Origin: Chlorella sorokiniana | Taxonomy: Eukaryota > Chlorophyta > Trebouxiophyceae > Chlorellales > Chlorellaceae | DNA length: 64,000 bases | NCBI GenBank assembly: GCA_025917655.1 | Contig: CP084619.1 | Location: forward strand, 3,763,001 to 3,827,000 | Direction of reading: 5' to 3' | In this document: piece by piece, positions 23,077-33,007 of the stretch | Numbering within the stretch: position 1 is the first letter of the stretch | Layout of the letters: every line of letters starts with the position of its first letter | Position numbers and translations under genes: made by a program | Notes under the pieces: model-generated | What the model was told of the DNA's origin: nothing | Database searches by the model: none | Seen by the model: the letters and a program-made list of their open reading frames with translations, nothing else

Positions 23077-26000
23077 TTATCCGTCTTGTTGTGTGGCGCA
23101 GAGCACAAGCCGAAACTTGGCCAGCACGGCGGGATAGAGGCGCTGGTACCAGTTGCGGAAGGAGAACCGTGCGATGCTGGGGTGCGTGTAGGGCCCCGCG
23201 CCGCGCAGCACAAAGTGCTCCCCGCTGGCGAAGAAGTCTGCGCTGAACTCGGGGTAGAGGGGGTCTGCCTGGAAGCCTGGGAGCGCCAGAAGGGGAACAA
23301 AAGGGCGAGCAGGTGTGTGTGCGTCGGGAGGCGGGGGGCTGGTGACTGAACAGACGCCAGCGGCAGCTACAGCTATACGCCTGTGCACCTACCCAACATG
23401 CCAGGTGTGCAGGCTGGTATGAGCAGCAGGCTGCATAGGACTTCACCTGGCAACGGCCTTAAGGCGCTGCTTGTCCATTCCCAGCCCCCGCTTCAAGCTG
23501 CTGCACTGCGCCAGAAGCGGCTGCTGCGCTGGCTGCCACATGTTGCCACTCCGCCTCGGTCAGCAGCCGCCCACTGTGCAGCCGGCAGTAGGCCTGGGCC
23601 TCGGCCAGGCTGCGGCGTGGCGAGAGGAAGGACGGGTTGCTTGGCTGGCAGAGCGCTGGCAGGGCGTGCACGACGTGCTCAGACTTGGCTGCTGTCCTGT
23701 TGGCGGCCCCCCGCGATTTTCCTTCTCACCTCACATACGCTGGGCAGTCGGCCACCTCCTCCCAACTGTAGCTGCCCTCCGGCATGTGGACCCACAGCCT
23801 GTGCCCCTCCTGATGCGGCACGCTGCCTGGCCTGCTGTGCACGGCGTGCGCATCGGCCAGCTGGGACCAGGTTGCGGGCATGGTGTGGCCGCTGTCCCGC
23901 AGGTGGCGGTACGCCTCGCCATCCCACAGCTCAGGCCGCTCATACCCCTGCACGCATGTTTGCAGGCCACCACTTTCCTCAAACAGCCTCCATGCCGCAG
24001 CGGTTCATCTTGTTGGTGCCCATGCCATGCGCCGGCGCAAACGCAGCAGCGCATGTCAACTCCCAGCCGCACTGCGCAGCCCAGCCACCGCTCACCCCCT
24101 CCTCGAACACAAAGCGGCGGAACTCTGCCACGGTGACAGGGGCGGCCGCCACAGCCATGGCAGGGACCGGCAGCGGGCCCAGGCGGCCCATCTCGCAGTC
24201 CCACAGGAAGCCGTGGGGGCCGCCGGGTCCACACCCAGCGTGACCTGCTGGGCAGGAGGAAAGCAGGAACATAGGCAGCTGCCACGCCTGCGACGCTGTT
24301 CAACACGAGGCACGCTTTGAGGCCAGCCTCGGGGGCAGGCACCAAGTCAATCCCACCTTGCCAGCAGGGATGCTCACAAACCCCTCCCAAACTGGGAGTG
24401 CTTCAACCTTGCACGCTGCCGGCGTCGCTGGGCCCTCTGGTCTGTTTGGCAGTCTCCCATCCCGCCGCTTGGGTGCGCGCTCGGGTGTGGCTGGCTCCAG
24501 CCGGTTGCCAGTCTCGGGGTGGAGCTGCCATTGGAGGCGCAGCCGCTGACGGTCCCCTTGGGGCTGCCAGCAGATAGCTTGGTGCTCAGGTAGTTGCACT
24601 GCTCAAAATAGAAAGGGGGCGGCGCTGCGCCGTTGCCCAGGTGGGGCTGCTCGCCGTCTGTGCTGTCAGCGCAGAGGCTGCCATCAACACGATTTGCTCC
24701 AGGCTTGGCAGCAGCATTGTGCGGAGCTGCTCTCAACACTGCAGGCCGCTCGCCAGAGGCGTCTGCCTTGCGCTGCTGTGCCAGCATGTAGCACAGGGTC
24801 TCCTGCGTGCAGCACACAGGTCCGGGCGATGGAGCATGCCCGTCCCAAGGACAGCACGGTCCCGCTTGCTTCCCCTAAAAAGTGGGCCCACCTGGTGCAT
24901 GCGCTCGTGCTCTAGCACCATACACAGGGCGTGCATGGGCACAGCGCCCCCAGCGCCGTCCTCGCCCTCGGCACCGTCGAGGGTGCGCCCGCAGCGCACC
25001 CCTTGCTGCATCGCTGCCGTCAGCCGCCGCCGCAACTCCCCCACGTATCGCTCCAGCTGGCGCTGGCTGGGCCATGCTGGCGGCACAGCCGGGTGGCTGT
25101 GGCACTGGTCTGGGTCCAGCACAGAGGGGTCCACCCCCGGCTCAGCACTCCGTCCAGCTCAGACGCCGGCTCCTGCACAGCTCGCACAGCATGAAGTGGC
25201 GGCAGAGGCGGCAACAACGCACGGCTTCCCTGGTACAGCCTGCTGTGCCTTGATGCATGGCGCACGGCCAGCTGAAGGAGGCAGCAACGCAGCCAGCTTA
25301 CCTGCGGCAGCAGCCTGAGCTTGGCAAAGGCCGCCACATGGCCGTAGTAGAAGCAAAAGGGGTGGCGCAGTCCGATGGGCTGCACAGGAGGGGGTGCGGC
25401 GGCACCTCTTGCTTTGTCATTCAGCATGCATGCCTTGGGCAGCCAACGCGCTGTCCCTCAACTCACCTGGGCCTGCCAGTCCAGGACCTGGCTGAACAGG
25501 CTGTCGGTGTCGGCCCAGCAACGCTCCAGGGCCACCTCCGGCGTGAGCAGCAGGTGCAGGCCGTACTGGCTGCTGCTCCAGCACCCACCGCTGCACAGGC
25601 CAGCCTCGTAGGCCATTCCAGCTACGGCTGCGCCAGCAAGGACAGGCCAGGATGGCTGGGCAAGGCAGCAACATGCCGAGGTGCGTGGGCAGTGCGCTGG
25701 GCCCCTGCCCTGCCGGCCGCTCACACTGCTGCGTGAACTTGCGGCTGACCTCCACCAGCACTCGCTCGCCGGCCTCCACGTGCACTCCCGGCAGCAGGCC
25801 TGGCACCCGCCGACGCGCCTTTGTGTACATCTCCACCTGCAGGGCTCAGGAGGGCAAACAGGTGGGAAGTGAGTGTAGGACAACGATGCAGGAGGGGGCA
25901 GAATGCAGCGATTCTGCAACCTTCAACGAACTCTCAGCATCCCAGTGTCCCTTGGGGCCACCTGCTGCAGTTCAGGGTTGACCTCCACCTCGTACTGCCA

Positions 26001-27349
26001 CAGATCAGGGCGGTGCGCATCTGCATGGCCCAGCGTGCTCAGCGCGTGGTGCACGCCGTTGAGGATGAAGGCCTCCGACACACCTGCAGGGTGTGCACAT
26101 GCAGACTAGTCTGCCAGTGCTAGGCAGGCGATCTTGCCAGAAGGTGCCATGGCTGGCGGACGAGGAGGCACTTGAGACGTGCAATGTTGCTGGATGTCTG
26201 GACAGGCACACAGCAACAGCCTGCCGGCACCCCACCCTTGTGATCCTGGTAGGCGGCGCGCAGCACCCCGGCATCCTTCCACAAGTCTGCGCCCAGCAGC
26301 AGCTGGCTGCGGGGGCCCGCGCGGCGGCGCAGCGCCTGCAGGAACTCGGGGGCCTCGGCCGCGCTGAAGTTGCCGACGGAGCTGCCGAGCCAGAGGACGC
26401 TGAGCAGGGCGGCAGGGTGGCGCCCTCGCACCGCTTCCACACCCGCCAGGTATTCAGCTCTACGAGCTCCACCTGGGGAGGAGGTCAGGAGGAAAGCGAA
26501 GGGACTCCGTGAGCTGCTGCTCGCCACTTGCTGCCAGGGTGACAGCGAGGCAGAATGGCCTGCCAGCAGAGCAGCAAAGCACCCCAGGGTTCGCCACCTC
26601 TCGCCTGCTCCTGCGGCAGCTCGGGCACCAGTTTCTGCAAGCTGCGCCGCGTCTGCCGCAGCGCCTCCGCAGAGCAGTCGACGCCGCAGAAGCGCACAGC
26701 GGCCGCGCCGTGCCTGCGCACCGCCGCTGCCAGCAGCACGGCGGTCTTGGAGCTGGAGCCGCAGCCGAGCTCGACCACCACCCCTCCGGGCGGCAGTTGC
26801 GCCGCAATCGCGTCCGCATGGTGCTGCAAGATGCTCAGTTCTGCACGGTATGGATAGTATTCCTCCAGCGCTGTAATCTGTTCATACAGCTGGCTGCCGA
26901 CGTCATCATAAAGGAACCTGGGCAGCAATGGGCGGAGTAAGCGTCAAAGGTTGCCCCGGGCCTGGGAGGCCACCTCGGCTGCATCAGAACTGTGCAATGG
27001 CACGCAGAGTCCCGGAGCGGCAAGTGGCAGCCCCTACTCACCGGCATGGCAGATGTTTGGGGGCGCGGCTGAGACCCTTGGACAGGTCAGCAGGCGCCTG
27101 CTCCGGGGGGTTGCCTTCTGGGCTGCCATTCTCAGCCCGCTCTTGCAGGCTCTTGAGGGCTGCTCTGAGCCTGGCAGCAGATCCTCTGGCTGGCTGGGGC
27201 TCATGATTTGGGTCCCCTGGCCCCTTGGCGTCTGCCACCCCTCGTGTGTCTCTGTCGTTTTGTTCGATGGGTCGCGACACATGCCCATGATTGAACTGTT
27301 TGGGGAACATGGGAAATCGGGGGACAGAGGGCTTGGCAGATGATGTCAT
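23077..27349 (-). CDS. EGT1: Ergothioneine synthase, EgtD-EgtB fusion
   Basis: This is a bifunctional enzyme. The N-terminal part is the histidine-Nα-trimethylating SAM methyltransferase (EgtD): FLYDDVGSQLYEQITALEEY, VVVELGCGSSSKT, WLGSSVGNFS, ADLWKDAGVL and VSRKFTQQ (about 26,930-25,720). The C-terminal part is the iron-dependent sulfoxide synthase (EgtB). It has a DinB-like domain with PIGLRHPFCFYYGHVAAF (about 25,380) and an HX3HXE iron motif, HERMHQ|E, split by an intron between Q and E near 24,892. A formylglycine-generating-enzyme-like domain follows: PAGKVTLG, TEAEWQH, FVLRGAGPYTHPSIARFSFR and the stop at 23077. Methyltransferase-first order matches fungal Egt1, not OvoA. The exon carrying LSRAPKHLPC precedes the first conserved block across a GTGAGT intron. 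The start is uncertain: an in-frame ATG at 27349 is used, with 27310 and 27580 as alternatives. One frame break lies at a C run, 25,134-25,138. Confidence 0.9.
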
Positions 27350-27431
27350 GGGAAGAGGGGACAGTGCCAGGTGCCTCAGAGCCGCTTTGCCATGGGCCGC
27401 CTCAAGGAATATGGGGCCTCCGCATTCGCAG

Positions 27432-27690
27432 TTAATAGACTGCACTTGTGCCCTGCAGCTGCAGGCACTGATCCACCGGGTCAAGCTTGGCAGGGTTGGC
27501 GTCAACATCCATTCGCCACCTTTTCCGCTGCCGCCGTGCCGCGCCAGCACCCTCCACCAAGCGGCTCGACCGCTTCTCATTCAGCACGAGCCCTTCCTGC
27601 CCAACAAAAGTTGGGCGGGACATGAAGTGCAGCTTGCAGGAACGCGTGGTCGCCACATGCTCCAGCTGTGCCTGTTCCGCTGCAGCTAGG
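27432..27690 (-). CDS. Unassigned minus-strand exon upstream of EGT1
   Basis: A minus-strand frame with balanced, protein-like composition reads FMSRPTFVGQEGLVLNEKRS and then RRQRKRWRMDVDANPAKLDP. A good acceptor (TAGCTGCAG) precedes it. I do not recognise the protein. It could be a 5' exon of EGT1 in another frame or part of a small separate gene. No start codon or partner exon is assured. Confidence 0.25.
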
Positions 27691-27815
27691 GAGGCAGGCC
27701 ACCGACAGCGGCACGACCCAGACGGCGGCGGTGGCGGAGGCAGGCAGCGCGAAGCTGCAGAAACCGTCGGCAGTGTGCGCCGTGCCTGTTGTCGTGTTGC
27801 TGGATTTGCTTTACT

Positions 27816-27840
27816 AGAAGAAGAAGAAGAAGAAGAAGAC
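27816..27840. repeat. GAA trinucleotide microsatellite
   Basis: About eight perfect AGA/GAA units on the plus strand (TTC on the minus strand) in the presumed intergenic region upstream of EGT1. Confidence 0.9.
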
Positions 27841-27856
27841 GCGCGGGGCGTATTCG

Positions 27857-27930
27857 CGTAGTGCCCGGGAGGGCACTACGCAGGAGGAACGGGGTTCATC
27901 GCGATCTCGCGCCCCTGGCTCCTATATAAA
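27857..27930 (+). promoter_or_regulatory. Perfect 10-bp inverted repeat followed by a TATA box
   Basis: CGTAGTGCCC (27857-27866) and GGGCACTACG (27871-27880) form a perfect 10-base inverted repeat around GGGA. TATATAAA follows at 27923-27930. The arrangement looks like a core promoter with a dyad-symmetric protein site reading rightward. The nearest recognised plus-strand start codon is 28506, about 580 bases away, so a long or spliced leader would be needed. Confidence 0.4.
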
Positions 27931-28505
27931 GCAAAGCAACGAAAATCAGCCAGAATCAGCAGGCCTGTGCCGCGCCCCAGCTGTCTGCCGCCGCTTCGCC
28001 CGCCGCGCCGTCGCTGCAGCCTCAGCAGTGCGTGCTGCAGCCGTCGCCGCAGCCGCCTCCGCCGTGACTGCCCCCGCCGCCGCTGTCCCTGTCGCTGCCC
28101 GCTGTCGCTTAACGTCGCCTTTAGGAGGATCATGCCCCGCCAGTCGCTTGCCACGCCTGGCTGGTCGCGCCGTATGCTGCTGTCTCGGGCGCTGCCGCCG
28201 CTCCCCGCCTGCCGACGGAGACCGCCTTCTGCGCCTGGCTCCAGGTGGTGCCCCTGGCACCGAGGACACTGGGTGTACCGAAAGCATGGGCGATCTATGG
28301 GGGATCGCCCAAACAAGGTAGAGTAAGGGATGGCTGTAGTGCCGTCGGATTTGCTGGCATAATTAGCGTACAGCTCCCGCACAAACCATAAGAATGACTG
28401 ATTGTAATCGGCACCGCTGCTTTATTACATTGCCTCCTCAACGTGCGACACAACATCGAACAGGCCTGGTGACATCGCCCAACACATGTCGGGAAAGTCA
28501 CCAGC
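27931..28505. other. Leader/intergenic region before the secreted Cys-rich gene
   Basis: This G+C-rich, Ala/Arg-coding stretch lies downstream of the TATA box. A short frame from the ATG at 28132 (MPRQSLATPGWSRRMLLSRA, ending 28326) looks like a transit-peptide composition but has no conserved continuation. I cannot tell a leader, a small gene and non-coding DNA apart. Confidence 0.25.
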
Positions 28506-30658
28506 ATGAGGGCTCAAACCTCTTTGCTAGTCCTTGTTTTGGCGGCTATTCTGTCTGAAAATGCATCAGCTTTGCGGCTGGGAGCCCCGTCGACACTTGG
28601 CATGCAGCCGGCGGTAGCAGCGCTCTTGATGCCGCCACGGACAGCCTCGTAAGACGCAGCGCTGCGGCGGGCGCTGGAAGCTCCGACCAGTGCTTTCCGT
28701 GGTCCGTGAACAGCTCCATTGCCCGCGAGTCCTTTGACTATCCCGACCGGCAGGGCGGCAGGCATGTGGCGTCTGCAGGTGGGCACAGCCCGGGCAAGCC
28801 TCCTCCCTACAAGCGCCCAACAGCCCTCATGCATGCCGCCAGCGCGTGTTGGCCTCTCTCCTTGTGCACTTTGCAGTCGATCCTTCTGCCTTGGGCTGCT
28901 GCTGCTGCGGCTGTCTGCACATGCAGGCAACCTGGTGCACTGTGCGTTTGATCCTCCTACATTGCCGTGCTACTGCCTTCACCTGCAGGCGACCTGATTT
29001 CGCTCGAATGTGATTCTGTCGTGTGCCCCAACCCCGTCGTGCCCAACTGCTACATGGCGGAGGGCGTGTGCGGGCAGGACGAATGGTGCATGCTGGAGGA
29101 CCAGATCCGCTTTGGGCCTTGGGCCATGGGAGCCCGCGGCGAGACGCCCAACCTCAAGCACAGCAGCTGCGCAGATCTGAATGCCAGCGGCTTCCACCAC
29201 CTCTTCGCCACCGTGTGCGGCGAGGAGACCAACTGGGGGCCCTGGCTGGCGGTGCGGGGGCGGTGCGTGCGGTACCGCCAGCTGGACGAGAGCTGCAATG
29301 CGTACTACACGGGTGGCAACGAGGGGCCGCAGTACGCGGTCAACCCCTCCCTGGGCTCGCCCCCAAGCGCCCCCTGCTGTGCGCGCCGGGCCTGGTGTGC
29401 ACGGGGAGGTGGAGCCGGTGCCGCACACGTGCGTCAAGGCGCGCCCCCAGACGTGTGCTACCAGGTGCGTGCAGCGTGGGCTGCCGGCTGGGACGGCGGG
29501 GGACATGGAGGCTTGAGGCCCCCTCCCTGCCAGTCGTCCTGCTGCCAGGGCCCACCACCCCGCCTGGCTCCCAGCCCCGGCATACCGTTCCCGCGTGCCC
29601 GCAGGGCCCCTGGTGGGATTCCACCAGCTGGTGCAAGGCGCGCGGCTCGGGGGCCTGTCGCGCGCGGAGCTGGAGGCGGCGGCGGCGGCGCTCATCCTGC
29701 AGCTGCCGGTGGAGGTGTACAAGCCGTCCAACCCCGCCTTCTGGAGCAACGCACCCGCGCAGCGCGCCCGCGACATCGTGCAAGGCATCCTGCAGGCGCT
29801 GTGGCCCGACGCGTACCGCACCGCCACCCGCTTCCCCCTGCCCCACCCCACCCCTCAGGTGCGTGCCTGGCTCGCAGCAGCTTTGCCGGCTATAAAATGG
29901 GGAGGAAGGGGCGGGGCTGCTGGGCTGTGCTGCGCTGTGTCAGCAGCCCACGCGCCTTGCTGGCACCTCTGGGGCTCACATGCGCGCGCGTGCTTCCCAG
30001 CAGGGGCCACCGGGCAGCCAGGAGTGGAACGAGACGGCAGCGGCGGTGCTGCGCACCATGCACCAGGCCAACAAGGTGTGGTCCACCATCCACACCCTGG
30101 TCCACAACACCGGCAGCCCCATGAGCAGGCGCCAGGTGGACGCCTCACGCTCCCTGGCAGTCTGGCTGCGCCAGCACTTCTTCTGCTGCAACTGCCGCGG
30201 CTTCTGGAGCAGCGGTGAGCGAAGGGGGGAAGGGGGGGATGATACCCGGGGATGGCAAGGGCAACCTACAAACCGCTTCCCTCCTGCAGCACTGCCTCCC
30301 CCGCCGCCATGCACCCGCTGCGCAGCACGGCGCGATGCCACGCAGCTTGCCTCGATGGCTCCCCCTTTGCTCCCGCCTCCCCCTTCTCCTCCCCGCCGCA
30401 GAGGTGCTCAATGCCATCGGCCTGCCGCCCGACACCACGGAGCGTGAGGCGCACAAGCGGTGGTGGTGGATGGCGCACAACATGGCCAGCGAGCACTCTG
30501 CGGCCACGCGGGGCGGCCACCCCTGGATCTGGCCCGCCGCCGCCAGGGACGAACAGTTTGCGGCGGAGTTTGGGCGGTACAGCCCCCTCCTGCGCTGCCA
30601 GAACCCGTGGTTCCTGCCCTGGGAGGCGGCGGAGGACATGTGGGCCATCCGTGAATAG
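28506..30658 (+). CDS. Secreted Cys-rich protein with an Erv/ALR (QSOX-like) thiol-oxidase-type C-terminus
   Basis: The ATG at 28506 gives a signal peptide (MRAQTSLLVLVLAAILSENA, cleavage near ASA|L), so the product enters the secretory pathway. A Cys-rich region follows (SLECDSVVCPNPVVPNC, GEVEPVPHTCVK), joined to the first exon by a phase-1 intron (SA|GDLISLE). The C-terminal part (about 30,050-30,655) has a helical pattern with TMHQANKVWSTIHTL, a CxxC-type FFCCNCRGFW (30,177-30,206) and RWWWMAHNMASEH, ending WAIRE. A Trp/His helix, then a CxxC helix, then WxxxHN is the layout of FAD-dependent Erv/ALR sulfhydryl oxidases, close to QSOX. The match is by pattern only, so disulfide-forming activity is an inference. 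Frame breaks fall at 28,585-28,588, 29,360-29,364 and 29,403-29,406, all G/C runs. A TGTAA lies 122 bases after the stop. Confidence 0.5.
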
Positions 30659-30781
30659 CGCGGGCGCCAAGCGCCGCCGCCGTTTCTAGCAAGACTGTTG
30701 AACCCCTGCACTGAACTGCCCCACCCTCTTTTCCATGTGTACCGCATGATTGACCCTGACTGTATTTGATGCTGTGTGTAG

Positions 30782-30786
30782 TGTAA
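30782..30786 (+). terminator. Candidate UGUAA polyadenylation signal
   Basis: TGTAA, 122 bases after the stop of the secreted Cys-rich gene and about 110 bases before the next start codon. This is a suitable position for a chlorophyte poly(A) signal. Confidence 0.4.
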
Positions 30787-30897
30787 GTTGGAGAGCTGCA
30801 GCATGTGTATTAGACTCAGTGAACAGGCAGGGATGGCTGCAATCGCCGGGTGGGGTCATTGCAGCAGGACGACGAGCGATGAGCTGGAGAGGCAGCC

Positions 30898-32905
30898 ATG
30901 GAGCCACCAATGTGGGCTCGCACAGCATTGCGCTTCGCCGCAGCATCCATAGTGAGACCTTGTTTGGCGGGCAAAACACCCTTGTGTGGGCGCCCTCGCT
31001 CTTGAGCCGGCAGTCACCCCGCCAGGGTTGCGATATGCCGCAAGCGGGTTACAGGGCCCGCTCCTTTGGGGTTCAGGGATGCTCACACAGGTCCCTGCAT
31101 GGCCGACAGGTGTGCCTAGAGTCCGCCGCAATTGGCGGCGACGGCTGCGCCGAACCACCGCTGCTACAGCGTGTATGATGTGGCCTTATCCTTTTCGCCT
31201 CGCACACCTCTCGAGCTTCCTCAGCGACGCTTTGCAGGTACTGCAGCAGGCGCAGCGACGGAAGGCGCGGCGGCGGCAGCTGGCAGCGCGCTGCGAGCTG
31301 AGCTGGGAGTCGGCCAAGGATGTGGGCGGGCTGGTGCTGTTCTCGGCGCTGCCCTTTGTCGCCGTGCAGGCGCTGGCAGACAGCAGGCTGGGCAAGGATT
31401 TGCTGGCAGGCCTGGAGGCACGGAAGCCGCTGCTGGAGCAGGCGGCGCGGCAGCGGGAGGCGGAGCGGCAGGCGGCGCGGCAGCAAAGGTGGGCACCTTG
31501 CCTCGCTGTGGTGCCATCACGCTGCTCGTCAATCATCACAGCCACCCCATGGCATGTCTCTGTGCAGCCCTTGGTATGGGCCTGAGCGGCCGCTCTGGCT
31601 GGGCCCCATCACCACCCAGCCGCCCTCGCACCTCAGGTGGGCCCCCGCTGCTTTGGGAGCCTGTGCGAGTCGGCGGTTTGGTGTTGGTCGCGCTGTCCAC
31701 TCGTCGCCGCCCCCAAAGTGCAAGCTTGGAACCTGAGGCCGCTGGTCGCCTGCCCCCCCCCTTCAGCGGCGAGCTCCCGGGGACTATGGGTGGGACCCTC
31801 TGGGCCTGGGGCGGGAGCCCGCCCAGCTGGAGCGGTACGTGGAGCTGGAGCTGCTGCACGCGCGCTGGGCCATGCTGGGCGCGCTGGGAGCGCTGGTGCC
31901 AGGTGGGTGGGCCGCCGCCGCCGCAGCGGCAGCGCGCAGGCTCTCAGCCCGGGCCGGGCGGAGGCCGGGAAGCAGAGTGCATGCGCTGTGAGTCCCCCTT
32001 TGCCCCTCCTCGCTCGGCACCGTAACTGCGCCGCTCCCGCGTCTGCCTGCGCCTGTTGCTGGGCCCACGCCCCTGCTGCCCGCTGCTGCTGCTGGACCCG
32101 CCGCCGCCTCCTGCCCCCGTCCGCAGAGGCGCTGCAGGCGGCGGGTGCGGCCTCCTTCCTGGAGCCGCGCTGGTGGGCGGTGGGCTACGCCAAGCTGAGC
32201 ACTGGGGAGGAGCTGGCGTACCTGGGGTGCCGGGGCTGCGCATCGCTGGGGGCCAGGGGGTGGCCATCATCGCCTTCTGCCAGGTGGGGAGGCGGCGGCG
32301 GGGGCTGAAGGGCGCAGCAGGCGGCAGGGTGGATGCCCTGCGCATGGCGGCACGTGCCGCGGTTGTGGCCCGGTTTGCAGGCCGCAAGAGGGGCGCTGGG
32401 CTGTCATGCACAGTAGTGGGCTCGTCATCCCCCCTTTCCCCACGCCCTTTGCTCCCAATTGCCGCCGCCGCCAGGTGCTGCTCATGTTTGGGCCCGAGTA
32501 CGCGCGCGCCTGCGGCATCTCCGCCCTCGAGCCTCTGGGCGTGTACCTGCCCGGGGACAAAACTTACCCCGGTGCGTGACGCCGTGCAGTGCACGCACCA
32601 GGCTGTGCTGCAGCAGCGGCTGCCCTCGCTGCAACGACAGGGGCAGCAAGCACCACCTCAGCGCTGCGTTGGGTCTGGGCCCACCTCCTACTGCCCCACC
32701 CCCTCCCCGCCTTGCAGGCGGCTGGCTGTTTGACCCGCTCAACCTGTCTGCGGATGCGCAGCGGTACGAGCGCATGCGCGTGCGGGAGATCAAGAACGGG
32801 CGGCTGGCCATGGTTGCGTGGCTGGGCTTTGCGGCGCAGGCGGCGGTGGCGCGGCAGGGCCCGCTGCAGGACCTGCAGGGCTGGGTGGGGCCGCTGCGCG
32901 GGTAG
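30898..32905 (+). CDS. LHCB5: Chlorophyll a/b-binding protein, CP26 (LHCB5)-like
   Basis: This gene encodes a thylakoid light-harvesting protein with three membrane helices. [11 protein letters not shown] (near 31,570) corresponds to the CP26 N-terminal [22 protein letters not shown] and helix 1 [14 protein letters not shown] (about 31,785-31,890) hold the Glu, His and Arg chlorophyll ligands. Helix 3 [16 protein letters not shown] (about 32,785-32,830) holds the second Glu-Asn-Arg set, and [15 protein letters not shown] closes the protein at 32905. Between them are [10 protein letters not shown] and [13 protein letters not shown]. Upstream is an unusual charged segment ([20 protein letters not shown]) with a hydrophobic stretch before the LHC core. 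The start at 30898 ([17 protein letters not shown], transit-peptide-like) is a guess. One frame break lies at 32,224-32,227. LHC identity is sure; the CP26 assignment rests on a few blocks. Confidence 0.85.
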
Positions 32906-33007
32906 CGGCGCTGCACACCAGACCTGCTCCCTGCTCCCTGCCCGAACTTGAAGCGTGGCCTCTTATAATGATTTATTTCGTTGTGAATTAGGGTGGGATT
33001 TCACGCA

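Noticed and set aside
23077-27349. OvoA (ovothiol synthase)
   Set aside because: OvoA has the sulfoxide-synthase part first and the methyltransferase last. Here the order is reversed, as in Egt1.
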